64,000 nucleotides of DNA, taken from NCBI RefSeq assembly GCF_003946655.1, contig NZ_RHOV01000006.1:1-64000 (forward strand). The letters are read 5' to 3'. Position numbers and translations under genes: made by a program. Below are positions 35,886 to 44,397 of this stretch, piece by piece. Source of the stretch: Lapidilactobacillus achengensis. GTDB taxonomy: Bacteria; Bacillota; Bacilli; Lactobacillales; Lactobacillaceae. The notes beneath the pieces were generated by a model. That model was not told the DNA's origin, made no database searches, and worked only from the letters and a program-made list of their open reading frames with translations. Position 1 is the stretch's first letter; each line of letters starts with the position of its first letter.

Positions 35886-35923
35886 TTGGTAAACTCAAAG
35901 TTAGATAACTTTTTGTTTACTAA
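35886..35923. promoter_or_regulatory. 38-bp nested palindrome, probable operator
   Basis: Symmetric: TTGGTAAAC-TC-AAAGTTA-GA-TAACTTT-TT-GTTTACTAA. Outer 9-bp arms have one mismatch, inner 7-bp arms none. It lies just after the promoter and 46 bp before the gene of an HTH-cupin regulator, as expected of an autoregulatory operator. Confidence 0.7.
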
Positions 35924-35969
35924 TGATTAGAAAATGGACAACTTGGCAGCAGACAGAGGGAGGTCGAGC

Positions 35970-36512
35970 ATGGCATTTGGGCAGAAATTACGGGCTTTGC
36001 GGGTGATGAAGAACCTGACGCAAGAAGAGTTGGGCGAACGAACGGATCTGACGAAGGGCTATCTCTCGCAATTGGAGAACGATCAAGCGTCGCCAACGGT
36101 GGACACTTTGACCGATATTTTAACGGTGCTGGGCGTCAGCTTGGCGGAGTTCTTCACTGAAGAACCTAGTCAGGCGACGGTGTTATTCGGAATGGATCAG
36201 CAAGTTGATCATGTGGATGAGGGCTTAGGTTATCATTTGCGTTGGTTGATCAATGATTCCAACGAACGGGAAATGGAGCCGGTTTTATTGACGATCGAAC
36301 CTGGCGGCAAATTCAAAGCGTTTGATCCGTCACCGGCGGAAACGTTTGTTTATGTGCTTAAGGGCAGCGTTGGTCTACATTTAGGCGATGAAGTGATCAA
36401 CGCTCGAGCGCACGAATCGCTTTATTTCACGGCGACTAATCCGCACCAGCTGACGAATACAACGGCAAAACCGGTCACACTCTTGCTAGTGGCCACCGCA
36501 TCATATTTATAG
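35970..36512 (+). CDS. XRE family regulator with C-terminal cupin domain
   Basis: 180 aa from ATG 35970 (GGGAGG 7 nt upstream); the frame runs back to 35934 without support. Residues about 8-62 are an HTH_3 domain ([30 protein letters not shown] split by the turn), and about 105-178 a cupin barrel ([43 protein letters not shown]). PuuR-type proteins of this build sense polyamines and often precede potABCD, as here, 11 bp upstream of potA. It probably controls its own operon through the palindrome at 35886-35923. Confidence 0.92.
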   Translation: MAFGQKLRALRVMKNLTQEELGERTDLTKGYLSQLENDQASPTVDTLTDILTVLGVSLAEFFTEEPSQATVLFGMDQQVDHVDEGLGYHLRWLINDSNEREMEPVLLTIEPGGKFKAFDPSPAETFVYVLKGSVGLHLGDEVINARAHESLYFTATNPHQLTNTTAKPVTLLLVATASYL

Positions 36513-36523
36513 GGGGCAGGGTA

Positions 36524-37615
36524 ATGGCAACACCGATCATTGAATTAAAGGGCATCACGAAGCAGTACGACGATGGTTTCGTGGCTTTGACAAATATTAA
36601 TTTGACCATCGAACAGGGTAAATTCTATTCCCTACTAGGCCCATCTGGCTCTGGAAAAACAACGATTTTACGGATCATCGCGGGATTTACCAACGCGACG
36701 CAAGGGCAAGTGTTGTTCAATGGGAAGTTGATCAATGAGTTACCGCCGAACCAGCGCAAGGTCAACACGGTTTTCCAGAATTACGCGCTGTTTCCACATT
36801 TAGATGTGTTTGATAATGTGGCGTTTGGCTTAACGTTACAGAAGCGCCCGAAGAAGGAAATCAAGCGCCGGGTTCTTGACGCGCTTAAGCTGGTCCAGCT
36901 ACCTGGTTACGCCAATCGGGAAATCAGCGAACTGTCTGGGGGCCAGCAACAACGGGTGGCGATTGCGCGGGCGATCGTCAATGAGCCAGCGGTGCTGTTA
37001 TTGGATGAGCCGTTGTCGGCGCTAGACATGAAGTTACGGCAAGATATGCAGTACGAATTGCGCGAATTGCAACAACGGTTGGGCATCACGTTTATTTTCG
37101 TGACCCATGATCAGGAAGAAGCGCTGGCCATGAGTGACGAGATCTTTGTGATGGATAATGGCAAGGTGCTCCAAAGTGGCACGCCGGTGGATATTTATGA
37201 TGAGCCGATCAACCATTTTGTCGCTAACTTCATTGGCGAGAGCAATATCTTACCTGGGAAAATGTTGGCCGATTATCAAGTGGAGTTCGTGGGCAAATCC
37301 TTTGAATGTGCTGATGGAGGGATGCGCGCCAATGAGGCGGTGGAAGTGGTGCTACGGCCGGAGGATCTGGATATTACCACCGCTGATCAGGGCAAATTAG
37401 TCGTCAAAGTCGATACGCAACTTTTCCGTGGCGACCATTTCGAAATCATTGGGATCGACGCCGACGGGAACGAATGGCTGATCCACTCCACCAATCCAGT
37501 TCGTGATGGTAAGGAGATTGGTTTGACCTTCGAGCCAGAAGATATCCACGTCATGCGTTTTGGTGAGAAAGAGGCCGATTTTGACGCGCGGTTGGAGCAG
37601 TACGAGGAGGATTGA
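36524..37615 (+). CDS. potA: Spermidine/putrescine ABC transporter ATP-binding protein
   Basis: 363 aa. Walker [15 protein letters not shown] near residue 38, [21 protein letters not shown], signature [16 protein letters not shown], Walker [26 protein letters not shown]-terminal TOBE domain with [10 protein letters not shown]. PotA energises polyamine import by PotBC with PotD. It sits in a tight operon: 11 bp after the regulator and 6 bp before potB. Confidence 0.96.
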   Translation: MATPIIELKGITKQYDDGFVALTNINLTIEQGKFYSLLGPSGSGKTTILRIIAGFTNATQGQVLFNGKLINELPPNQRKVNTVFQNYALFPHLDVFDNVAFGLTLQKRPKKEIKRRVLDALKLVQLPGYANREISELSGGQQQRVAIARAIVNEPAVLLLDEPLSALDMKLRQDMQYELRELQQRLGITFIFVTHDQEEALAMSDEIFVMDNGKVLQSGTPVDIYDEPINHFVANFIGESNILPGKMLADYQVEFVGKSFECADGGMRANEAVEVVLRPEDLDITTADQGKLVVKVDTQLFRGDHFEIIGIDADGNEWLIHSTNPVRDGKEIGLTFEPEDIHVMRFGEKEADFDARLEQYEED

Positions 37616-37621
37616 GCGTTC

Positions 37622-38455
37622 ATGAAGAAAAGCAAACAGTTTTTTATGGTGCCTTACTTCCTCTGGATCGCGTTGTTTGTGGTGGCACCGCTACTCTTGA
37701 TCCTTTATCAGTCCCTAACTGATGGACAGGGTCATTTCACGATCCAGAACTATTTGACCTATGGTTCATCTTCGGTCTACTTGAAAATGTCGCTGAATTC
37801 CTTGTGGTATGCTTTCTTGATCACTGTGATCACTTTGTTGATCAGTTATCCCGCGGCGTATATTCTAAGTCGGCTGAAGCATCAACAGTTATGGTTATTG
37901 TTGATTATTTTGCCTACATGGATCAATTTGTTGCTGAAGGCCTACGCTTTCATCGGATTGTTCAGTCGCGCTGGGGCGGTCAATCATTTCCTCATGTTCA
38001 TTGGGATCGGTCCGAAGCAGATTCTGTTTTCAGACTTCAGCTTCTTATTGGTAGCCAGTTACATTGAAATTCCCTTCATGATTTTGCCGATCTACAACGC
38101 GATCGTGCAATTGGATCCGGCTTTGCCAAACGCCAGCCGAGATTTGGGCGCCAGTCCTTGGCAAACCTTCCGTCTGGTGACCTTCCCCTTGACCTTGAGT
38201 GGGGTCAAGGCGGGGGTTCAGGCTGTCTTTATTCCCTCACTATCCTTATTCATGCTGACCCGGTTGATCGGCGGTAATCGTGTGATCACTTTAGGCACCG
38301 CGATCGAGGAACATTTCCTGACGACAATGAACTGGGGCATGGGCTCAACCATTGGCGTGATCTTGATCGTGATGATGTTCGTGATCATGATTCTGACCAA
38401 TGATCGGAAGAAGAAACGGCGGGAGGTCTTGGATGATGAAAAAGCCACGCATTAG
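37622..38455 (+). CDS. potB: Spermidine/putrescine ABC transporter permease PotB
   Basis: 277 aa, six membrane segments; EAA loop LPNASRDLGASPWQTFRLVTFPLT near residue 180. MVPYFLWIALFVVAPLLLILYQSL at the start is typical of PotB. Start ATG with GAGGAGG just upstream at the end of potA. Its 3' end overlaps potC by 23 bp. Confidence 0.95.
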   Translation: MKKSKQFFMVPYFLWIALFVVAPLLLILYQSLTDGQGHFTIQNYLTYGSSSVYLKMSLNSLWYAFLITVITLLISYPAAYILSRLKHQQLWLLLIILPTWINLLLKAYAFIGLFSRAGAVNHFLMFIGIGPKQILFSDFSFLLVASYIEIPFMILPIYNAIVQLDPALPNASRDLGASPWQTFRLVTFPLTLSGVKAGVQAVFIPSLSLFMLTRLIGGNRVITLGTAIEEHFLTTMNWGMGSTIGVILIVMMFVIMILTNDRKKKRREVLDDEKATH

Positions 38456-39260
38456 CTCGTTATACTTGATTTTGGTGTTTATTATTTTGTATACGCCGAT
38501 CTTCTATTTGATCTATTATTCCTTCAATGCCGGCGGTAATATGAATAATTTTACCGGCTTTACCTGGGAGCACTATCGGACCTTGTTTTCTGATCAGCGG
38601 ATCTTGGTGATTGTGTTGGACACCTTACTGATCGCGCTACTGTCATCCTTGGTGGCGACGATCGTGGGGACCTTTGGCGCTTTGGGCATTTCTGGGCACA
38701 AGAAGGCCGCGACCCGTTCGACGTTACTGACGTTGAACAATGTCTTGATGGTTTCACCGGATGTGATCATTGGCGCTAGTTTCTTGATTCTCTTCACCTC
38801 ATTGGGCATTGGCCTAGGCTTTGGCTCAGTCTTGGTCAGTCATATCGCTTTCTCGATCCCGATTGTGGTGTTAATGGTTTTGCCCAAGGTCAATGAACTG
38901 GATCCGGCTTTACTGAACGCGGCCCAGGATTTAGGCGCTAGCAAGGCTCAGACCTTTTGGCGGGTGATCATTCCTTACATTACCCCAGGCATCTTGTCCG
39001 GCTTCTTCATGGCCTTCACTTACTCACTGGATGATTTCGCGGTCACCTTTTTCGTGACGGGCAATGGGTTCACCACCTTGTCTGTCGAAATATATTCGCG
39101 CGCGCGGCAAGGCATTAGCCTGGAAATCAACGCGTTATCCGCCGTGATGTTCATTTTCGCCTTGTTGTTGGTGGTCGGTTATTATTTCGTCAACCAATAT
39201 TCCCGCAGTCGCCGACAACGGCAGAAACGCCACGAACAGGCGGAGGTGACGCTAAGATGA
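38433..39260 (+). CDS. potC: Spermidine/putrescine ABC transporter permease PotC
   Basis: 275 aa from ATG 38433 (GGGAGG 8 nt upstream; the next codon is also ATG). Six membrane segments, with YTPIFYLIYYSFNAGG near residue 20 and EAA loop LLNAAQDLGASKAQTFWRVIIP near 165. The C-terminus is basic. Overlaps potB by 23 bp and potD by 4 bp (ATGA), indicating coupled translation. Confidence 0.95.
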   Translation: MMKKPRISSLYLILVFIILYTPIFYLIYYSFNAGGNMNNFTGFTWEHYRTLFSDQRILVIVLDTLLIALLSSLVATIVGTFGALGISGHKKAATRSTLLTLNNVLMVSPDVIIGASFLILFTSLGIGLGFGSVLVSHIAFSIPIVVLMVLPKVNELDPALLNAAQDLGASKAQTFWRVIIPYITPGILSGFFMAFTYSLDDFAVTFFVTGNGFTTLSVEIYSRARQGISLEINALSAVMFIFALLLVVGYYFVNQYSRSRRQRQKRHEQAEVTLR

Positions 39261-40333
39261 AGAAAATCATGATGATGATGGCGACGATCTTGGCTCTATG
39301 TGGGGTTTTGTTCATTGGCAGTAAGCAATTGTCGGCGCAAGCAGGCGCGACCACCCAAGCCAATACCCTGAATCTTTACAATTGGGGTGACTACATTGAC
39401 CCGGCGCTGCTCAAGAAGTTTGAGAAACAGACGGGCTATCACGTGCAATACGAAACCTTTGACAGTAATGAGGCGATGTTTACCAAAATCAAGCAAGGGG
39501 GCACCGCCTACGATTTGGCCATCCCTAGCGATTACATGATCGAGAAGATGAAGAAGGCCAAATTGCTCCTGCCAATCGATCAGCAGAAGCTGTCTAATTT
39601 CAAATATCTGGATCAGCATTTCCTTGATCAGTCATTTGATCGTGGTAATCGCTATTCGATTCCTTATTTCTGGGGAACTTTGGGGATCATCTACAATGAT
39701 CAGCAGGTCAAGGCCAGTGAGGTGCAACATTGGGACGATCTTTGGGCGCCTAAATGGCAGAACGACTTGATGTTGGTGGACTCCGCCCGGGATATTCTGG
39801 GCATGACGCTGATTTCGCAAGGGCAATCGGTGAATACCACTGACACGGCGATCTTGAACCAGGCTTCGCGGAAGTTGGACCGGCTTTCGATCAATGTTAA
39901 AGCGATCGTGGCCGACGAGATCAAGACTTACATGATTCAAAACGAGGCGCCCTTGGCTGTGACCTGGTCAGGGGAAGCGGCGGAAATGATCGAGCAGAAC
40001 CAGCATCTGCACTATGTGGTACCCAGTGAGGGGAGCAACGCGTGGTATGATAACATGGTCATTCCCAAAACGGCCAAGCATCAAAAGGCCGCTTATGCTT
40101 TCATCAACTTTATGCTGGCGCCGGAAAATGCGGCCCAAAACGCTGAATATGTTGGTTACGCGACGCCGAACAAGGCCGCCAAAGCGCTTTTGCCGCGAAA
40201 GATCCGGGATGATCGCCAGTTCTATCCGCCATTGAGCACCGTTGAGAAGTTGGAAGTTTATCAGGATCTGGGCGCGACAAAGGTTGAACAATACAATGAT
40301 CTTTTCTTGAAATTTAAAATGTATCGGCAATAG
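39257..40333 (+). CDS. potD: Spermidine/putrescine-binding protein PotD
   Basis: 358 aa, coupled to potC by ATGA; GGAGGTGA upstream. Residues 1-28 form a signal sequence, then the binding fold begins LNLYNWGDYIDPALLKKFEKQTG; further marks are IPSDYMIEKM, PYFWGTLGIIYN and TWSGEAAEM. The signal has no canonical lipobox: its only Cys is in LALCGV, where Leu rather than Gly/Ala/Ser precedes Cys. The protein may be anchored by its uncleaved N-terminus instead of lipid. Followed by repeat copy 8 and a terminator. Confidence 0.95.
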   Translation: MKKIMMMMATILALCGVLFIGSKQLSAQAGATTQANTLNLYNWGDYIDPALLKKFEKQTGYHVQYETFDSNEAMFTKIKQGGTAYDLAIPSDYMIEKMKKAKLLLPIDQQKLSNFKYLDQHFLDQSFDRGNRYSIPYFWGTLGIIYNDQQVKASEVQHWDDLWAPKWQNDLMLVDSARDILGMTLISQGQSVNTTDTAILNQASRKLDRLSINVKAIVADEIKTYMIQNEAPLAVTWSGEAAEMIEQNQHLHYVVPSEGSNAWYDNMVIPKTAKHQKAAYAFINFMLAPENAAQNAEYVGYATPNKAAKALLPRKIRDDRQFYPPLSTVEKLEVYQDLGATKVEQYNDLFLKFKMYRQ

Positions 40334-40340
40334 CTACAAG

Positions 40341-40464
40341 AGAGTGCGGAGCGAGCCGGGTTGCTTTTGATCATTAGCCTAGCAATTGTTTTGGAAGCCG
40401 CACTTTGCTTCCAGAACCAGAGCGTCGCTAAGCGCAGAAGTCAGTTGCGATCAGCACGTTTCAT
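40341..40464 (+). repeat. Palindromic repeat family 2, copy 8
   Basis: AGAGTGCGGAGCGAGCCGGG start, GATCATTAGCCTAGCAATTG, inner GTTTTGGAAGC...GCTTCCAGAAC, then GCGTCGCTAAGCGCAG and GCACGTTTCAT. Its 3' inner arm is more diverged than in other copies. Confidence 0.78.
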
Positions 40465-40477
40465 CCGCAATTCATCA

Positions 40478-40512
40478 ATCACCTGAACCCCAGTCGGTTC
40501 AGGTGATTTTTT
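40478..40512 (+). terminator. Terminator of the pot operon
   Basis: ATCACCTGAACC pairs with GGTTCAGGTGATTTTTT. The rest of 40513-40630 shows no feature. Confidence 0.9.
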
Positions 40513-40629
40513 GGTAACCGGTGGATTGATTGGGGCGGACCGTTGCGGACTGTTGACCAGGAGAAGCGGCTAAGTTTGCTGTGATCGTGCGCGCAATTTA
40601 CACTGTAAACTACCGAAGTTATGATAACA

Positions 40630-40638
40630 TGGTATAAT
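40630..40638 (+). promoter_or_regulatory. Extended -10 promoter of cdaA operon
   Basis: TGGTATAAT form (ATGGTATAAT) 29 bp before the start; no clear -35. Confidence 0.55.
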
Positions 40639-40666
40639 TAATTATCATGATGCAAGGAGGATGATC

Positions 40667-41527
40667 ATGAGTCTAGCAAGTATCAACTGGAGCTCGATTT
40701 TTGTTTGGCAGAATTTAATGAATGTGATCGATATTCTCGCGGTTTGGTTCTTGATCTATAAGGTCATCATGTTGCTACGGGGCACCAAGGCGGTGCAGTT
40801 GTTCAACGGGATCTTGATCATTATCGCTATCAAAGCGGTCAGTTATGTCCTGAATTTGCACGCGCTGTCGTACATTGTTGATCAGGCAATCAACTGGTCG
40901 GTGGTCGTGCTGGTCGTGATTTTTCAGCCTGAGATTCGGCGGGCGTTGGAACGATTAGGACGCAATCAGATTTTCGCGACGGGTCACAAGGAGAATGACG
41001 ATGCCAATCACTTGATCGAGGGGCTGGACAAGGCGATCCAGTACATGTCGAAACGGCGGATCGGTGCCTTGATCACAATTCAAATGAATACCGGATTGGA
41101 AGACTATATTGAAACCGGGATTCCTTTGGATGCAGACGTTTCCGGCGAATTATTGATCAACATTTTCATTCCGAACACCCCGCTTCACGACGGGGCGGTG
41201 ATCATTCGCGACAACAAGATTGCTGTTGCGGCGGCTTATTTGCCATTGTCTGAAAGCAATATGATCCCGAAAGAATTAGGAACGCGGCATCGAGCCGCCG
41301 TGGGGATCAGCGAGGTGACCGATGCCTTGACCTTGGTTGTTTCTGAGGAAACCGGTGCGGTCACGATCACCAAGAATAGCCAATTGATGCATAATTTGAG
41401 CCGAGAGGATTATTTGAAGTTTCTTCATGTTCATCTCGACCCACCAGAAGTGAAAAACAATTGGTGGCAGAACTTCCTGGGCTTCTTTAAGCCGAAACAA
41501 TCGAAGGAGGAGGAGACCAAGAAATGA
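40667..41527 (+). CDS. cdaA: Diadenylate cyclase CdaA
   Basis: 286 aa from ATG 40667 (AAGGAGG 6 nt upstream; the ATG at 40661 touches it). Makes c-di-AMP, which controls potassium and wall balance. Three N-terminal membrane segments, a short coiled link, then the DAC domain with LHDGAVIIRDNKIAVAAAYLPL (DGA motif) near residue 185 and GTRHRAAVGISE (RHR motif) near 218. The order cdaA-cdaR-glmM is conserved in Firmicutes. Overlaps cdaR by 4 bp. Confidence 0.97.
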   Translation: MSLASINWSSIFVWQNLMNVIDILAVWFLIYKVIMLLRGTKAVQLFNGILIIIAIKAVSYVLNLHALSYIVDQAINWSVVVLVVIFQPEIRRALERLGRNQIFATGHKENDDANHLIEGLDKAIQYMSKRRIGALITIQMNTGLEDYIETGIPLDADVSGELLINIFIPNTPLHDGAVIIRDNKIAVAAAYLPLSESNMIPKELGTRHRAAVGISEVTDALTLVVSEETGAVTITKNSQLMHNLSREDYLKFLHVHLDPPEVKNNWWQNFLGFFKPKQSKEEETKK

Positions 41528-42621
41528 AAGATTTTTTCAATCGTCCTTGGGTTTATCGCGTTCTCTCCTTAGGGTTGGCCGTCTTATTGTTTGTCTACGT
41601 TCAATCGAACAATTTGGGTTCAACCATATCTGATCAAAGGCAAAACAGCGAGCAAACCGCCATCGCGCAGACCAAAACAACCATGCGCGTCTCGTTACAG
41701 GTCGAAGCTGATGTTGAGAAATATTTCGTTACCGGCTATCCTGAAAAGGTTGACGTGACGATTTCCGGTTCTAAGGCGCTGGTGGCCAGCACGAAGAATA
41801 TGCAGAATTTCCGAGCGTATATCGACCTGCGTGACTTGTCAACCGGCACGCACACTGTTAAAATCAAAATTTCGGGTTTGAGCTCATCGTTAAATTTCTC
41901 GGTCAAACCAGAATCTACGAAAGTTAAGATTCAAACCCGGTCTGATCGAACTTTGCCGATCCAGGTCAACTTTAATTCGAATCGCGTCGCCGATGGTTAT
42001 TTGGTGGGCACGCCGACGATCAGTCCAGAAACGGTCCGTGTTTCGGGGTCGAAGTCTGAGGTGAAACGGGTCAAACAAGTCGTGGCCGATCTTGATCTTA
42101 GCGCGAATACCAAAGCGAATTACGAACAAGAGGTCATGCTCAAAGCGTTGGATAAGAATGGTAAAGAAGTCGATGTGTTAATGAGCCCACAAACGGCCCA
42201 TGTCGAATTGCCGATCTCATTACCAACCAAGAAACTGACCCTGAGTTTCAGTCAGGACGGCGATGGGCAAGATGGTTTACTGTATGCGTTCACCAGTTCG
42301 GTGACCCAAGTGACCGTTTCAGCGCCGCAAAGCGTTTTGTCTGATTTGCCCAACACGTTGACCATGCCGATCGATGTTAGTGATATCACGGCAACGGTGC
42401 AAAAGACCATCACCTTGGCTAAGCCGGATGGGGTTGTCGCGATCGATCCGAAGTCTGTGGCCGTTAATATTAAGGTCACCCAGAGTAATTCCGAAGGTAG
42501 CTCGTCCAGTAGCTCCAGTAAATCAAGTCAGTCAACATCAAGCTCTAAATCGAGCTCAAGTTCAACATCCAGTGGCTCATCTGCCGATGATGAAACCGAA
42601 ACAGATTCAGATTCTGAATAG
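41524..42621 (+). CDS. cdaR: CdaA regulator CdaR (YbbR domain protein)
   Basis: 365 aa. One N-terminal membrane segment (VYRVLSLGLAVLLFVYVQSN), then about three extracellular YbbR domains of about 80 residues each (for example GYPEKVDVTISGSKALV, GYLVGTPTISPETVRVSGSKSEV). The last 45 residues are almost all Ser, then Asp/Glu, a low-complexity tail not needed for YbbR folding. CdaR binds and tunes CdaA. Coupled to cdaA by a 4-bp overlap; glmM follows 18 bp later. Confidence 0.93.
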   Translation: MKDFFNRPWVYRVLSLGLAVLLFVYVQSNNLGSTISDQRQNSEQTAIAQTKTTMRVSLQVEADVEKYFVTGYPEKVDVTISGSKALVASTKNMQNFRAYIDLRDLSTGTHTVKIKISGLSSSLNFSVKPESTKVKIQTRSDRTLPIQVNFNSNRVADGYLVGTPTISPETVRVSGSKSEVKRVKQVVADLDLSANTKANYEQEVMLKALDKNGKEVDVLMSPQTAHVELPISLPTKKLTLSFSQDGDGQDGLLYAFTSSVTQVTVSAPQSVLSDLPNTLTMPIDVSDITATVQKTITLAKPDGVVAIDPKSVAVNIKVTQSNSEGSSSSSSSKSSQSTSSSKSSSSSTSSGSSADDETETDSDSE

Positions 42622-42639
42622 TTAAGAGGAGAGAGAACA

Positions 42640-44007
42640 ATGGTAAAATATTTTGGTACTGATGGTGTGCGCGGTGTCGCCAACAAAGAATTGACTCCGG
42701 AATTAGCATTTAAATTAGGGCGCGCTGGTGGTTATGTTTTGACCCAACACGCCGAGCAGGAGTCGGATCACCAAGTTCCGCGCGTTTTAGTGGCCCGTGA
42801 TACCAGAGCGTCAGGTGAACTATTGGAATATGCCTTGATCTCCGGCTTGTTATCGGTAGGAATCGAAGTTTTGAAATTAGGCGTGATCACAACGCCAGCC
42901 GTCGCTTATCTCGTGCGGGCGCAAGGCGCTGACGCGGGAATCATGATCTCGGCGTCACACAATCCGGCTCAAGATAATGGCATCAAGTTCTTTGGGTCTG
43001 ATGGCTTTAAGCTGTTGGACAGCGAAGAAGAAGAAATCGAAGTTTATCTGGATGCCGCGGAAGATCGCTTGCCACGTCCCGCCGCACAGGGCCTAGGAAC
43101 CGTTGACGATTACCCGGAAGCTGCCCAGAAATACTTACAATTCATCGAACAAACCGTGCCTGACGACCTCTCCGGCATCAAGATCGTTTTGGACGCGGCC
43201 AATGGGGCGACCAGTGGGCTCGTCAATCGTTTGTTCGCTGATCTGGAGACTGATTTCACCACGATCGCTACGTCGCCAGACGGTCTGAATATCAATGATC
43301 ATGTTGGTTCCACTCATCCCGAGAAATTAGCCGCAAAAGTTGTGGAGACTGGCGCTGATTTAGGTCTGGCCTTTGACGGGGATGGTGACCGCTGTATCGC
43401 TGTCGATGAAACCGGCGCGGTGATTGATGGTGACAAGATCATGTATATCCTGGGCACTCATTTCGCCCAACGGGGACGTTTGAAGAAAGACACGATCGTC
43501 ACCACCGTAATGAGCAATATCGGCTTGTATAAAGCTATCGAACAGGCGGGGTTGAAGTCTGTTCAGACTCAAGTTGGCGACCGTTATGTTGTCGAAGAAA
43601 TGCGGGCCAATGGCTATAATTTAGGCGGCGAACAGTCTGGCCATATTATCATGTCCGATTTCCACAATACTGGTGATGGTATGTTGACGGGGATCCAATT
43701 GCTGAACATTATGAAGCAATCGGGTCAGAAACTGTCTGAGTTGGCGGCGCCGGTCAAGACCTACCCGCAACGCTTAGTCAATATCAAAGTGACCGACAAG
43801 AAGAGTTGGCAAGATCATCCCACAATCATGTCCGCGATCGATACCGTTGAGAAGGAAATGAACGGCGATGGCCGCGTTTTGGTACGGCCAAGCGGCACGG
43901 AATCCTTGCTCCGGGTCATGGCTGAAGCGCCGACCCAAGATCTAGTTGACAAATATGTTGATCAGATCGCCGATGTTGTCCGCAACGAAATCGGCGTGCA
44001 AGAATAG
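42640..44007 (+). CDS. glmM: Phosphoglucosamine mutase
   Basis: 455 aa. Converts glucosamine-6-phosphate, the GlmS product, to glucosamine-1-phosphate for UDP-GlcNAc. Motifs: [13 protein letters not shown] start, [17 protein letters not shown] with the phosphoserine near residue 104, the metal loop [13 protein letters not shown] near 245, GGEQSGHII near 328, and [15 protein letters not shown] near 415. GlmM of this operon also interacts with CdaA in other Firmicutes. Good GAGGAGAG ribosome site. Confidence 0.97.
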   Translation: MVKYFGTDGVRGVANKELTPELAFKLGRAGGYVLTQHAEQESDHQVPRVLVARDTRASGELLEYALISGLLSVGIEVLKLGVITTPAVAYLVRAQGADAGIMISASHNPAQDNGIKFFGSDGFKLLDSEEEEIEVYLDAAEDRLPRPAAQGLGTVDDYPEAAQKYLQFIEQTVPDDLSGIKIVLDAANGATSGLVNRLFADLETDFTTIATSPDGLNINDHVGSTHPEKLAAKVVETGADLGLAFDGDGDRCIAVDETGAVIDGDKIMYILGTHFAQRGRLKKDTIVTTVMSNIGLYKAIEQAGLKSVQTQVGDRYVVEEMRANGYNLGGEQSGHIIMSDFHNTGDGMLTGIQLLNIMKQSGQKLSELAAPVKTYPQRLVNIKVTDKKSWQDHPTIMSAIDTVEKEMNGDGRVLVRPSGTESLLRVMAEAPTQDLVDKYVDQIADVVRNEIGVQE

Positions 44008-44122
44008 CACGACAACATGCCTTGGTTCTCACGATTGTTCGTCCCGCCGGCGCTGGTGCCGCGTTGAACCGGTAAACCGTGGGCAGGCAAGGGGGGCTCC
44101 CCTGCATCAAACACAATCAAGC

Positions 44123-44160
44123 AACAGCTAGCGCGTAACCACAAGCCGCTAGCTGTTTTT
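44123..44160 (+). terminator. Terminator of cdaA-cdaR-glmM
   Basis: AACAGCTAGCG pairs with CGCTAGCTGTTTTT. Confidence 0.88.
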
Positions 44161-44260
44161 ATTTGGGTCTAGAATTTTTGGCGTTGAAAGTTGATTTCAC
44201 ACCAAGCGTTCTAGCCCTTTTTTGCCTTAAATTGAGTTTCGCGGCGTGACTATTTTAACA

Positions 44261-44379
44261 ATACCAATTATCTTAATTTAGATATACCAATTCAAAACAT
44301 TTTCTTGACAACTCGATAATATAGCGATATTATTTCATTTGTTACCAAGATTTAACCTAAAAAATGATATATACCAATT
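44261..44379 (+). promoter_or_regulatory. glmS promoter with three ATACCAATT motifs
   Basis: Promoter TTGACA (44305-44310), 17-bp spacer, TATTAT (44328-44333). ATACCAATT occurs at 44261, 44284 and 44371, two copies upstream of the -35 and one between -10 and ribosome site. ATACCAAT is the half-site of NagR-type GntR operators (ATTGGT...ACCAAT) known from amino-sugar genes; left halves here are degenerate. No glmS ribozyme core was found in 44161-44397. Confidence 0.6.
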
Positions 44380-44397
44380 ATGAAAAGGTGATTAGAC

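Noticed and set aside
44161-44397. glmS ribozyme upstream of glmS
   Set aside because: No ribozyme core sequence was found; the region is AT-rich promoter DNA with ATACCAATT motifs.
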